Part shown: piece after piece, positions 7,247 to 14,730 of the stretch
Numbering within the stretch: position 1 is the stretch's first letter
How the letters are laid out: every line of letters begins with the position of its first letter
Assembly (NCBI GenBank): GCA_002422795.1
Contig: DITJ01000019.1
Coordinates: 1-19,645, forward strand
Direction: 5' to 3'
DNA length: 19,645 nucleotides
Source of the DNA: Alphaproteobacteria bacterium UBA6187
GTDB taxonomy: Bacteria; Pseudomonadota; Alphaproteobacteria; Rickettsiales; UBA6187
Position numbers and translations under genes: made by a program
Notes under the pieces: model-generated
Databases searched by the model: none
Told to the model about the DNA's origin: nothing
What the model saw: the letters and a program-made list of their open reading frames with translations, nothing else

Positions 7247-7711
7247 TCAATCGCAAGAACTAACATTATGCAGGCTTGCAAATTCACGTTTCTTTGCGAA
7301 TTCCGACACTTTCTGCTTTTTAACAATTTTTATTTCTTCAAATAATTTACTTTCGGCCGCGCAGAATTTATCAGAATTCTGGTTAAGGCTCTTCTTTGAC
7401 GCTTCATTTGCAAGGGCAGTTATAAACTTATTCATTTGCCCTTCTGCATCACTCTTATAATTTCGTGAAAAGTAATTTTTTAAGTTGCTACTTGATTCAA
7501 TAAGATCAGCACTGAATTTCTTTACAAATTCGTTATATTTTTTGTGTTCACCGCATGACAATGCAGCTACCATAAGTTGGCTTTGCATAGCCCTTGTATC
7601 AAGCGCAAGCATTTCATCTTTAAAAGCACAAGCCATTTTTGCATCGGCTGATTGTGCATTACACATAACCCATAGAAAAGAAACCATAATTATGGCCTTA
7701 CCATACCTCAT
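7247..7711 (-). CDS. Small exported hypothetical protein
   Basis: The 154-aa product has an N-terminal signal peptide (hydrophobic core IIMVSFLWVMC, cleavage near SADA). The mature part is alpha-helical and charged, with three conserved-looking cysteines ('MACAFKDEM', 'ALSCGEH', 'FCAAESKLF') and a fourth near the C-terminus. The pattern 'AMQSQLMVAALSCG...YNEFVKKF' resembles a family of unnamed periplasmic proteins in alphaproteobacteria; I do not know a function. The ATG at 7711 is preceded by AGGAG six bases upstream; an in-frame TTG two codons earlier is less likely. A well-formed promoter lies just upstream (7744-7772), giving a leader of about 26 bases. Its 3' end abuts the palindromic element. 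Confidence 0.75.
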   Translation of the reverse strand: MRYGKAIIMVSFLWVMCNAQSADAKMACAFKDEMLALDTRAMQSQLMVAALSCGEHKKYNEFVKKFSADLIESSSNLKNYFSRNYKSDAEGQMNKFITALANEASKKSLNQNSDKFCAAESKLFEEIKIVKKQKVSEFAKKREFASLHNVSSCD

Positions 7712-7743
7712 GCGCAACTCCTAACCCAGGATTTCATAATTGT

Positions 7744-7772
7744 ATTATACCTTAAAAAAAGGTACTTTACAA
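7744..7772 (-). promoter_or_regulatory. Sigma-70-type promoter for the small exported protein
   Basis: On the minus strand TTGTAA (7767-7772) and a perfect TATAAT (7744-7749) are separated by exactly 17 bases. Transcription would start near 7737, shortly before the AGGAG site and the ATG at 7711. The spacer contains the small inverted repeat TACCTT/AAGGTA. Confidence 0.7.
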
Positions 7773-7835
7773 AGGCAATCGCGCATAAATTATAAAGTTC
7801 TCACAGCAAATATTTTCTGGCTTGATAAGTTTCTA

Positions 7836-8540
7836 TTATATAGATGATAAAATTGCATTTGCGGCATTTAAAGGATTTTCTGCCTTGGTTATGGGCCTGC
7901 CGATAACTATAAAGTCCGCGCCAGCCGTAATTGCCTGGAGAGGTGTCATAACGCGCTTCTGGTCATCACCGCCGCCGCCATCTGGCCTTATTCCCGGCAC
8001 GATTAATTTTAAGCTATTACCGCATTCCTTTTTTATTGATTCTATTTCCAGAGGGGAGCACACCACACCATCCAAACCCGATTCAGCCGCTAATTTTGCA
8101 AGTGAAACCACCTGGTCTTGAACTTGCGTAAATACGCCCGTATCTTTTAAATCACTTACATCCATGCTTGTTAAAACCGTAACGCCCAGAACTAAAGGCT
8201 TTGAAACTCCAAGGCGCGCTGCTTCATCCGTTGCCGCCTGGGCTGCCGCTTTCATCATGGCTTTGCCACCGCTTGTATGGATCGTAAGCATATCAACACC
8301 AAGGCGCACACTTGAACGCACCGCCTCGGCTACTGTATTGGGTATATCGTGGAATTTAAGGTCGAGGAATATCGGCATTCCGCAAGATTTAATAAGCCGC
8401 ACCCCCTCAGGGCCATTTATAGTGAAAAATTCAAGGCCGAGCTTTATGTAGCCTATGGAGTCCTTTAATTCTTTGCATAAATTTAGAGCCTGAACAGGGT
8501 CTTTTACATCTATTGCGCATATAATGGGATTCTGTGGCAT
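7836..8540 (-). CDS. pyrF: Orotidine 5'-phosphate decarboxylase
   Basis: The 234-aa product matches the family length. It catalyses decarboxylation of OMP to UMP, the last step of de novo pyrimidine synthesis, in the cytoplasm. The catalytic Asp-Lys-Asp cluster is present in 'DLKFHDIPNTV' (Asp60, Lys62, Asp65); Asp11 (AIDV) and Lys33 (YIKLG) bind substrate. The phosphate-binding end is seen in 'VPGIRPDGGGGDDQKRVMTP' and 'GADFIVIGRPIT'. The next gene upstream on the same strand is the YrdC-domain gene, 59 bp away, and the pair may be co-transcribed. Nothing is missing. Confidence 0.97.
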   Translation of the reverse strand: MPQNPIICAIDVKDPVQALNLCKELKDSIGYIKLGLEFFTINGPEGVRLIKSCGMPIFLDLKFHDIPNTVAEAVRSSVRLGVDMLTIHTSGGKAMMKAAAQAATDEAARLGVSKPLVLGVTVLTSMDVSDLKDTGVFTQVQDQVVSLAKLAAESGLDGVVCSPLEIESIKKECGNSLKLIVPGIRPDGGGGDDQKRVMTPLQAITAGADFIVIGRPITKAENPLNAANAILSSI

Positions 8541-8599
8541 ATTTTTACTCTTAAAATCTATTAGGCATTTTACTTAACCTATCAGCTTCCATAAAACAA

Positions 8600-9211
8600 T
8601 TAGAAGATACGTAGTTTCAATTTTTCTTCAAGCTGTTCTCTTAAAATAGAACCTTGTCGTAAAATACGTGGGATATCAGAATTTAAATCCAGTATGGTTG
8701 AAGCAACACCTATCATTGCATTGCCATCATCTACAATCATATCCAGTGAGTTTAGGAAATAGTCTTTAACCTGCATCGCGTTTATCGCGGCCTGAAGCCC
8801 GGAAGGGTTGGCGCTGGTACCTACAATCGGTATATTAACTTTGTTCAATATCGCCAGTGTTGTTTCATTTTGGGGCATACGCACCGCCAGTGTATTTAAA
8901 CCTTCATTAACAGAAGGCGCAATTGGTGTATTTTGTTTTCGTGGCAATATAATAGTAAGCGGCCCTGGCAGGAAGGCTTCCGCCAATATTTCTGCATATT
9001 TATTAAATTTAACTATTTGGGCAGCTTGCCCTAAATTTCCCACAAATAAAGCAAGTGGGTTATCGCGCCTTCGCCCCTTTAATTGGTAGATTTTTTGCAC
9101 TGCGCTATCATCAAGCGCATTTACAGAAAGGGAATATACCGTTTCTGTAGGCAAACTGACTACACCACCGTCTTTTAGAAATTTTGCAGCTTGCGTTATT
9201 ATATCTTCCAT
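8600..9211 (-). CDS. tsaC: L-threonylcarbamoyladenylate synthase (YrdC domain)
   Basis: The 203-aa product is a single YrdC/Sua5-type domain. It makes threonylcarbamoyl-AMP from threonine, bicarbonate and ATP for the t6A modification of ANN-decoding tRNAs. Motifs: 'LPTETVYSLSVNA' (20-32), 'LKGRRRDNPL' (44-53), 'PGPLTIIL' (82-89), 'AVRMP' (109-113) and 'GTSANPSG' (131-138). The usual Gly after TETVY is Ser here (position 27), a mild departure. There is no C-terminal Sua5 domain, so the short TsaC form is the better name, although a YciO-type paralogue cannot be excluded. It is divergent from the ParA-like gene across only 45 bp, so both promoters must overlap or lie inside the coding regions. 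Confidence 0.88.
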   Translation of the reverse strand: MEDIITQAAKFLKDGGVVSLPTETVYSLSVNALDDSAVQKIYQLKGRRRDNPLALFVGNLGQAAQIVKFNKYAEILAEAFLPGPLTIILPRKQNTPIAPSVNEGLNTLAVRMPQNETTLAILNKVNIPIVGTSANPSGLQAAINAMQVKDYFLNSLDMIVDDGNAMIGVASTILDLNSDIPRILRQGSILREQLEEKLKLRIF

Positions 9212-9256
9212 GTTACTGTTTTTTATTATTTTTGTAGCAGTTAGCGGAGTTTACCC

Positions 9257-9931
9257 ATGCCCCATAAAATCATCACCATAGCCCAGCAAAAAGGCGGAGC
9301 AGGAAAAACAACCATTGCCGCGCATCTTGCCGTTGCATTTAGCCAGCAAGGCAAACGCGTTGCAGTTATTGATATAGACCCGCAAGGCAGCTTAACACAA
9401 TGGCATAAAATCCGCGAGAAGAAATTTGGTGAAGGATTTACCGGTCTGCAATTCTCTGCCATTTCCGGCTGGCGCCTGCCTAATGAAATAGACAGGATCA
9501 GATCAAATATTGATGTGGTAATTATAGACAGCCCACCGCATACACAAGCAGAAACAAAAACGGCCATAAGGGTTGCCGATTTTGTTATTATCCCCGCGCA
9601 ACCAAGCCCTACCGACCTTTGGGCAACGGTGGAAACTGTAAAAATTGTTACAGAGGAACGCATCCCGCACCGCATTTTAATGAACCGCGCAGTGCTTAAT
9701 TCTAAATTGCTGAAAGATATAGAAAAACAATTCTCATCAGTTATGGATGCAAAAATAGGTAACAGGATAAGCTTTGCAAGCTCTATGCTGGAAGGCCGTA
9801 CCGTGACTGAAACCGCCCCATCTAGCCCCGCATCAGATGAAATAAAATCCATATTGAAGGAAATATCTGCGATGCTTTTCCCCGAGGAAAAGAAAGTTGT
9901 GGTGAGGCAGGTGGAAGAGGTGATGGGTTAG
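9257..9931 (+). CDS. ParA/MinD-family ATPase, orphan
   Basis: The 224-aa product has the deviant Walker A motif 'QKGGAGKTT' (11-19, signature Lys12 and Lys17), the A' motif 'DIDPQGS' (39-45) and Walker B 'VVIIDSPP' (87-94). Such ATPases position DNA or protein cargo by dimerising on the nucleoid. No ParB gene or parS-like site is seen next to it, so it is unlikely to be the main chromosome partitioning ParA. It looks like the short solitary ParA class found on alphaproteobacterial chromosomes and plasmids. GGAG at 9244-9247 is well placed for the ATG at 9257. It is divergent from tsaC and followed by the operator-bearing HTH gene. The cargo is unknown. Confidence 0.87.
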   Translation: MPHKIITIAQQKGGAGKTTIAAHLAVAFSQQGKRVAVIDIDPQGSLTQWHKIREKKFGEGFTGLQFSAISGWRLPNEIDRIRSNIDVVIIDSPPHTQAETKTAIRVADFVIIPAQPSPTDLWATVETVKIVTEERIPHRILMNRAVLNSKLLKDIEKQFSSVMDAKIGNRISFASSMLEGRTVTETAPSSPASDEIKSILKEISAMLFPEEKKVVVRQVEEVMG

Positions 9932-10058
9932 AGCAAGATGAATAGCCGGGACGCTTATGCACTTTTCAAAGAGTGTAGGCCTATTTCCATGCTCTAAGGG
10001 TATTTTATTATCCTCATCCCGGCCTGATTTTGCATCTTTTAATAGACACACGTAAATA

Positions 10059-10132
10059 TACGCTAATAGCGTAACCTGGTCAAGCATAATTACGCTATTA
10101 GCGGTATTTATTTTCTTTCGCTAGAAGCGTAA
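10059..10132. promoter_or_regulatory. Three operator-like palindromes upstream of the HTH gene
   Basis: Site 1 (10059-10073) is a perfect inverted repeat, TACGCTA-A-TAGCGTA. Site 2 (10091-10106) has the core CGCTATTAGCG, the exact reverse complement of the site 1 core. Site 3 (10117-10132) is the variant CGCTAGAAGCG and ends two bases before the start codon at 10134. Centres are about 31 and 26 bp apart. The layout is typical of an autoregulated repressor. Site 3 would also cover the ribosome site (AGAAG, 10123-10127). Confidence 0.7.
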
Positions 10133-10133
10133 T

Positions 10134-10511
10134 ATGCAGACTATGAAAAGTAAGATAGAAAATGATATTATAGATAAATCCGCAAACGCGTTATCCACTA
10201 ACGTTGCTTGTGCTGGAAAGACAATAGTGTCCATTGCAAAGGACTCCATGATTAGTCGCGGGCATTTTGATGAATTGAGACTGGGAAAGAAACGTATCAA
10301 TATAGTACATTTAGTAAAAATAGCTAATGCTATAAAACGCTATCCATCGGAACTGCTTCCTTTGGAGTGGCAAAAACCAGCTGAAATAAATGAAGAAATA
10401 TTGGGAAAGGCCGTTTCAGAAATATTAAAAAACAAAGAAAGTCTTGATCTATCTTCAATTTCAAATCTGATAATTCAAGAATATAAAAATATTTTGCGAG
10501 ATAAGTTTTAA
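10134..10511 (+). CDS. Small HTH-like (Xre/Cro-type) transcriptional regulator
   Basis: The 125-aa protein has a divergent helix-turn-helix at about residues 27-72: 'TIVSIAKDSMISRGHFDELRLGKKRINIVHLVKIANAIKRYPSELLP' reads like the Xre order (helix, turn with SRGHFDELRLGK, then LVKIANAI...PSELL). The C-terminal half (80-125) is helical and charged, perhaps for dimerisation. Three CGCTAnTAGCG-type palindromes directly upstream point to self-repression. A second ATG three codons in is possible. It sits alone between the ParA-like gene and leuB, and is probably an accessory or phage-derived regulator. One identical 11-bp core also lies at 17383-17393 next to the integrated relic, so its regulon may extend there (inference). 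Confidence 0.65.
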   Translation: MQTMKSKIENDIIDKSANALSTNVACAGKTIVSIAKDSMISRGHFDELRLGKKRINIVHLVKIANAIKRYPSELLPLEWQKPAEINEEILGKAVSEILKNKESLDLSSISNLIIQEYKNILRDKF

Positions 10512-10564
10512 ACTATAATACCCACTCTCCACAAGGTATTATTGTTAAACAAGAACTGTGCAGA

Positions 10565-10589
10565 TTCCCTCTCCAACCGGGAGAGGGAA
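10565..10589. terminator. Perfect 10-bp stem-loop between convergent genes
   Basis: TTCCCTCTCC (10565-10574) pairs with GGAGAGGGAA (10580-10589) around a 5-base loop. It lies between the convergent HTH gene and leuB, where a two-way terminator is expected. No clear T-run follows on either strand, so it could instead be a dispersed CCCTCTCC repeat; similar halves occur at 4475-4488 and 4625-4637. Confidence 0.5.
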
Positions 10590-10599
10590 ATTCACGAAA

Positions 10600-11715
10600 C
10601 TAAGCTGCCTTTTCCTGTTTCGCCAAAAATTCAAGGGCTTTAATTATTTCATCGCCCATTTCACTTGTGCCGACTTTCTTGCCGCCATCTTGCATTATAT
10701 CGCCAGTGCGCTGGCCATCAGCCAGAACTTTCTTAATAGCATTTTCAACTAAATCAGCCTCAGATGCCATACTGAAACTATAGCGCAGCATCATCGCCAG
10801 ACTTAGGATAGTAGCTATCGGGTTCGCAAGGTTTTTGCCTGCAATATCAGGGGCAGAGCCATGCACAGGCTCATAAAGGCCAGGGGTTCCAGGCTTGCCA
10901 AGTGATGCAGATGGAAGCATTCCAAGTGATCCTGTAAGCATTGCCGCGCAATCAGAAAGTATATCGCCAAAGATATTGCCTGTAACCATCACATCAAACT
11001 GTTTTGGGTTACGCACTAACTGCATTGCCGCGTTATCAACATACATATTAGAAAGTTCAATCTCAGGATATTCTGCATCGTGGATTTTTTTAACTTCTTC
11101 ACGCCAGAATTCTGTGCATTCCAGCACGTTAGCTTTATCTACCGAACAAACCCTGCCACTGCGTTTCTTGGCAAGTTCAAATGCCACACGTGCAATACGG
11201 TGGATTTCATGGGTTGTATACTCCATAGTGTTAAAGCCGCGCTTTTCACCATTTGGAAGGGTTTCAACACCGCGCGGCTGGCCAAAATAAATATCGCCAG
11301 TAAGCTCGCGCAAAATCATAATATCCAGGCCCGCAACTACTTCGCGTTTTAAAGTTGATGCATCGGCAAGTTCTTCAAACACTATTGCCGGGCGTAGATT
11401 TGCAAATAATTCCAACTCCTTACGAATACCTAGCAGGCCCTTTTCAGGACGCACAGAAATATCCAGATGCTCCCATTTTGGTCCACCAACCGCGCCAAGC
11501 AGCACTGCGTCAGAAGCCTTGGCGTCCGCAATAGTTTCAGCAGGTAGTGGCGAACCAGTTTCATCATAGGCAGAACCGCCTATCAAGCCATATTTTATAT
11601 CATATTTTCCGCGCCCGTTTGCGCCCAACCATTCAAGGATACGCACCGCCTGAACCGTTACTTCTTTACCAATTCCATCACCAGGAAGGACTAATATTTT
11701 TTTTGCTTGTGTCAT
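10600..11715 (-). CDS. leuB: 3-isopropylmalate dehydrogenase
   Basis: The 371-aa product has the family length (about 360-370). It is an NAD-dependent oxidative decarboxylase converting 3-isopropylmalate to the 2-oxo acid that becomes 2-oxoisocaproate, the third step of leucine synthesis. Signatures: 'LPGDGIGKEV' at the N-terminus, 'LRELTGDIYFGQPRG', 'SVDKANVLE', the metal and substrate region 'GNIFGDILSDCAAMLTGSLGMLPSASLG', and the NAD-binding 'EPVHGSAPDIAGKNLANP'. It is the last gene of the leu cluster on this strand, following leuD by about 145 bp, and that gap is filled by an inverted repeat array. No defect is seen. Confidence 0.98.
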   Translation of the reverse strand: MTQAKKILVLPGDGIGKEVTVQAVRILEWLGANGRGKYDIKYGLIGGSAYDETGSPLPAETIADAKASDAVLLGAVGGPKWEHLDISVRPEKGLLGIRKELELFANLRPAIVFEELADASTLKREVVAGLDIMILRELTGDIYFGQPRGVETLPNGEKRGFNTMEYTTHEIHRIARVAFELAKKRSGRVCSVDKANVLECTEFWREEVKKIHDAEYPEIELSNMYVDNAAMQLVRNPKQFDVMVTGNIFGDILSDCAAMLTGSLGMLPSASLGKPGTPGLYEPVHGSAPDIAGKNLANPIATILSLAMMLRYSFSMASEADLVENAIKKVLADGQRTGDIMQDGGKKVGTSEMGDEIIKALEFLAKQEKAA

Positions 11716-11720
11716 TTTTA

Positions 11721-11863
11721 TTAGGTTTCAGGTGTCAGGTGTCAGGTGTTAGGAATTTACTTCCTTATAACCATTTCCTTTCCCTAATACCTCTCCTTAT
11801 ATAAATGTTATAGATTAAAATCAGCGCCATACCTGACACCTGAAACCTGTTACCTGAAACCTA
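11721..11863. repeat. Inverted array of CAGGTGT/CAGGTTT units between leuD and leuB
   Basis: The left arm (11721-11753) reads TTAGGTTTCAGGTGTCAGG... with three CAGGTGT-like units. The right arm (11831-11863) is its approximate reverse complement (ACCTGACACCTGAAACC...). The arms are about 78 bases apart. The right arm overlaps the leuD stop codon (11861-11863), which is therefore supplied by the repeat. Confidence 0.8.
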
Positions 11864-12472
11864 AGCATAAAGCCACGGCCTTTGGCCTTTATCGCTATTT
11901 TCAAAATTATCTATATTTGCAGCGCGGGTGAAAGTTATGCCGATATCATCCAGACCTTCAAGCAAGCATTTCTTGTTCGATGGGTCGATCTCAAATTTAA
12001 TAACTCCACCATCAGGGCCTGTGATTTCCTGTTTTTCAAGGTCGATAGAGATGCGGGCATTATCACCACGGCTTGCGTCATCAAGAAGCTTATCTACTTC
12101 ACTTTGCGGAACGGCTATTGGTAATATACCGTTTTTAAAACAGTTATTATAGAAAATATCTGCAAAACTTGGCGCTATTATGCAGCGTATCCCAAAATCC
12201 AGCAGCGCCCAAGGAGCATGTTCACGTGAAGAACCACAGCCAAAATTCGCTCCGGCAACTATAATACCGGCTTTGCGATATGGCTCTTTATTAAGGATGA
12301 AATCAGGAATTTCTTTTCCTTCCGGTGTGTAGCGCATTTCATCAAATAAATTTACGCCCAAGCCAGTGCGCTTGATGGTTTTTAAAAATTGCTTCGGGAT
12401 AATCATATCAGTATCGATATTCATTATCGGCATTGGTGCTGCTATTGCAGTTAGTTGATTAAATTTTTGCAT
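11861..12472 (-). CDS. leuD: 3-isopropylmalate dehydratase small subunit
   Basis: The 203-aa product is full length. With LeuC it forms the [4Fe-4S] isomerase that interconverts 2- and 3-isopropylmalate. Recognisable parts: 'NIDTDMIIPKQFLKTI' near the N-terminus, the swivelling-domain core 'GANFGCGSSREHAPWALLDFGIRCIIAPSFADIFYNNCFKNG', and a C-terminal 'GLDDIGITFTRAANIDNFE'. It starts 5 bp after the stop of the small tudor-like gene, suggesting translational coupling. Its last codons run into the inverted repeat between leuD and leuB, and the TAG stop lies within the unit TTAGGTTTCAGG. Confidence 0.97.
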   Translation of the reverse strand: MQKFNQLTAIAAPMPIMNIDTDMIIPKQFLKTIKRTGLGVNLFDEMRYTPEGKEIPDFILNKEPYRKAGIIVAGANFGCGSSREHAPWALLDFGIRCIIAPSFADIFYNNCFKNGILPIAVPQSEVDKLLDDASRGDNARISIDLEKQEITGPDGGVIKFEIDPSNKKCLLEGLDDIGITFTRAANIDNFENSDKGQRPWLYA

Positions 12473-12479
12473 GATTTTA

Positions 12480-12674
12480 TCATTTCTCTGAGTTTGATAT
12501 TAATGTAAGTGATGTTGGTCTAACGTGTGTCTGATTCTTAGTTAGTTTTGGTGCTATTCTTTCGACTTTATGCGTATCCCATGTTACTAAAATATGTCCG
12601 TTACTTGTCTTTGGAAGTGCTGCTATTGTACCATAACCAAATGATTCATGCTTCACTCTATTGCCTTCTTTCAT
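12480..12674 (-). CDS. Small tudor/CarD-like protein inside the leu cluster
   Basis: The 64-aa product reads 'VKHESFGYGTIAALPKTSNGHILVTWDTHKVERIAP', a beta-rich pattern (V.H..FG.GTI...V.W.....RI) like the C-terminal tudor domain of UvrD/PcrA helicases, the CarD N-terminal fold and the DUF3553 type. These are small RNA-polymerase- or nucleic-acid-associated folds; the role of this one is unknown. A strong AGAGGA lies seven bases before the ATG, it is on the leu strand 30 bp after leuC, and it ends 7 bp before leuD, so it is very probably translated as part of the operon. A free-standing tudor-like protein between the two subunits of one enzyme is unusual. A diverged leader or regulator of leu expression is possible but not shown. 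Confidence 0.7.
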   Translation of the reverse strand: MKEGNRVKHESFGYGTIAALPKTSNGHILVTWDTHKVERIAPKLTKNQTHVRPTSLTLISNSEK

Positions 12675-12704
12675 AACGTCCTCTAATTTATATCCTGACT
12701 TAAA

Positions 12705-14096
12705 TTACAGATCCCTTACATCCGTCAACTTACCAGTAATCGCAGCAGCTACAGCCATTGCCGGGCTAAGCAAGTGGGTGCGTCCGCCCCTGCCCTGCCT
12801 GCCTTCAAAGTTACGGTTTGAAGTGGAAGCGCAGCGCTCGCCTGGTTCTAAGCGGTCAGAATTCATGGCAAGGCACATAGAGCAGCCAGCCTCGCGCCAT
12901 TCAAATCCGGCAGCAAGGAATATTTTATCAAGCCCCTCTTTTTCCGCCTGTTCTTTTACTAAACCAGAGCCAGGAACCACCATTGCCAATTTAATATTCT
13001 TGGCAATATGCCTACCTTTAGCGATATTTGCCGCTTCGCGGAAATCTTCAATACGGCCATTAGTGCAAGAACCGATAAATACCTTATCTATCACAACATC
13101 AGTTAATTTTGTGCCAGCTTTAAGCCCCATATATTCAATGGAACGTATTACTGAGTTGCGTACATTTTCATCTTTTATATCATCTGGGTTTGGCACATAA
13201 CCAGTTATCGGCAGTACATCCTGCGGGCTGGTGCCCCAGGTTACTTGAGGGATAATCGTGCCTGCATCCAGCACTTCTTCGCGGTCATATTTTGCGCCCG
13301 CATCAGATGGCAAGGTTTTCCAGTAGCTAACGGCTTTATCCCAATCAGCTTCAGATGGTGCCATTGGACGGCCTTTTATATATTCAAAAGTTGTTTCATC
13401 CGGCGCTATTAAGCCAGCGCGCGCGCCAGCTTCAATAGACATATTGCAAACTGTCATGCGCCCTTCCATAGAAAGGCTTTGAATAGCTTCACCAGTATAT
13501 TCAATAACATAGCCAGTTCCGCCTGCTGTGCCGATTTTACCGATTATCGCCAGCACAATATCTTTTGCTGTAACGCCCGGTAATAATTTACCATTTACGG
13601 TGATACGCATATTTTTAGCAGGTTTTTGGATAAGCGTTTGCGTTGCAAGAACATGCTCCACTTCAGAAGTGCCGACACCAAACGCTAAGGCACCAAACGC
13701 GCCGTGTGTAGAAGTGTGGCTATCACCACAAACAATGGTCATACCAGGCTGGGTAAAGCCTTCTTCTGGCCCCACAATATGCACCACGCCTTGCCTTTTA
13801 TCGTCCATTTTAAAATAAGTTACGCCGAATTCCGCGCAATTATCTTCCAAGGTTTGTACCTGGATACGTGAAGTTTCGTCTTTTATACCCTGCAAGCGAT
13901 CAGGAGTAGTAGGAACGTTATGGTCTGCAACAGCCAAACACGCTTCCGGCCTACGCACTTTCCTGCCTGCCATACGCAAACCTTCAAATGCCTGCGGGCT
14001 GGTTACTTCATGGATAAGGTGACGGTCGATATATATTAAATCCTGCGCTACGAAGTGGCTGGAATAGATTTTGTCGTATAGGGTTTTAGGAGACAT
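12705..14096 (-). CDS. leuC: 3-isopropylmalate dehydratase large subunit
   Basis: The 463-aa product matches the aconitase-family LeuC length. The three iron-sulfur ligands are present: Cys344 in 'FIGSCTNGRIEDF' and Cys405 and Cys408 in 'AGCSMCLAMN'. Other signatures are 'HLIHEVTSPQAFEGLR' at the N-terminus, 'CGDSHTSTHGAFGALAFGVGTSEVEHVL' and 'MTVCNMSIEAGARAGLI'. It works with LeuD in leucine synthesis. It is separated from rplS by a strong terminator and an inverted repeat array, so it probably has its own promoter. That promoter would lie in the 14097-14230 gap, but I could not place it. Confidence 0.98.
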   Translation of the reverse strand: MSPKTLYDKIYSSHFVAQDLIYIDRHLIHEVTSPQAFEGLRMAGRKVRRPEACLAVADHNVPTTPDRLQGIKDETSRIQVQTLEDNCAEFGVTYFKMDDKRQGVVHIVGPEEGFTQPGMTIVCGDSHTSTHGAFGALAFGVGTSEVEHVLATQTLIQKPAKNMRITVNGKLLPGVTAKDIVLAIIGKIGTAGGTGYVIEYTGEAIQSLSMEGRMTVCNMSIEAGARAGLIAPDETTFEYIKGRPMAPSEADWDKAVSYWKTLPSDAGAKYDREEVLDAGTIIPQVTWGTSPQDVLPITGYVPNPDDIKDENVRNSVIRSIEYMGLKAGTKLTDVVIDKVFIGSCTNGRIEDFREAANIAKGRHIAKNIKLAMVVPGSGLVKEQAEKEGLDKIFLAAGFEWREAGCSMCLAMNSDRLEPGERCASTSNRNFEGRQGRGGRTHLLSPAMAVAAAITGKLTDVRDL

Positions 14097-14111
14097 GTTA
14101 AACCTCTTTAA

Positions 14112-14223
14112 ATTAGGTGTCAGGTTTCAGGTGTTAGGTTTCAGGTTTAGCTATGCTAGAAGGAATTTAAGTTTTTTGATACATACTCATTCTATACTCT
14201 TCCTAAAACCTGACACCTGAAAG
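14112..14223. repeat. Inverted array of CAGGTGT/CAGGTTT units between rplS and leuC
   Basis: The left arm (14112-14148) holds alternating CAGGTTT, CAGGTGT and TAGGTTT units. The right arm (14201-14223) is the approximate reverse complement (CCTAAAACCTGACACCTGAAAG). The units are the same as in the leuD-leuB gap, 2.3 kb away. The spacer of about 52 bases is unrelated between the two. Confidence 0.8.
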
Positions 14224-14232
14224 CTTATTTGT

Positions 14233-14267
14233 AAAAAAGGCGCCACTTCAAACGAAGTAAGCGCCCT
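14233..14267 (-). terminator. Intrinsic terminator downstream of rplS
   Basis: On the minus strand an imperfect stem (GGGCGCTTACTTC with GAAGTGGCGCC, loop GTTT) is followed by six T residues (plus-strand A run at 14233-14238). It begins about 26 bp after the rplS stop. It would end the trmD-rplS transcript before leuC. Confidence 0.88.
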
Positions 14268-14292
14268 TAAAATTCATCAGCATGAAGAACAA

Positions 14293-14712
14293 TTACTTCT
14301 TGTTAGCAGCTTGTGCATTACCGCTATTATCGCTAGATAATTGAGGCATACGTTTTTCTTTAATTCTTGCAGCTTTACCAGTAAGGTCACGCATATAGTA
14401 AAGTTTAGCCCTGCGGATAACACCACGGCGTACTATATCAACACCTTCAACACGCGGTGAATATAGTGGGAAAATCCTTTCAACACCTTCACCATGACTG
14501 ATTTTACGAACTGTAAAGCTAGATGCCATACCACGGTTCTTAATAGCTATGCAAAGACCTTCAAATGCCTGGATACGCTCAGATTTACCATCTGCATCAG
14601 CAATTTTCACTCTAACGCGTAAAACATCACCAGCCCTGAAATCAGGAAGGGTTTTACCTACAGAAAGCCTGCTTATCTGGGCTTCTTCATATTTTTTTAG
14701 TAGATCAGCCAT
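14293..14712 (-). CDS. rplS: 50S ribosomal protein L19
   Basis: The 139-aa product is a complete bL19. The N-terminal half reads 'PDFRAGDVLRVRVKIADADGKSERIQAFEGLCIAIKNRG', followed by 'SFTVRKISHGEGVERIFPLYSPRVEGVDIVRRGVIRRAKLYYMRDLTGKAARIKE', the highly conserved L19 core. The last about 15 residues (SSDNSGNAQAANKK) are a low-complexity tail common in alphaproteobacterial L19. L19 lies at the 30S-50S interface. It follows trmD by about 77 bp, a gap filled by an inverted repeat, and is followed by an intrinsic terminator. The trmD-rplS pairing is conserved across bacteria. Confidence 0.98.
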   Translation of the reverse strand: MADLLKKYEEAQISRLSVGKTLPDFRAGDVLRVRVKIADADGKSERIQAFEGLCIAIKNRGMASSFTVRKISHGEGVERIFPLYSPRVEGVDIVRRGVIRRAKLYYMRDLTGKAARIKEKRMPQLSSDNSGNAQAANKK

Positions 14713-14730
14713 TTTTTTGCCTCTTTAAAT

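Noticed and set aside
7052..7345. 97-codon open frame on the plus strand
   Set aside because: It runs through the palindromic repeat and antisense into the exported-protein gene, with no ribosome site.
9241..9852. 203-codon open frame antisense to the ParA-like gene
   Set aside because: The plus strand encodes intact Walker motifs here; the antisense product has no recognisable features.
12661..13200. Open frame antisense to leuC
   Set aside because: leuC is complete with all three cluster cysteines; the opposite frame is a shadow.
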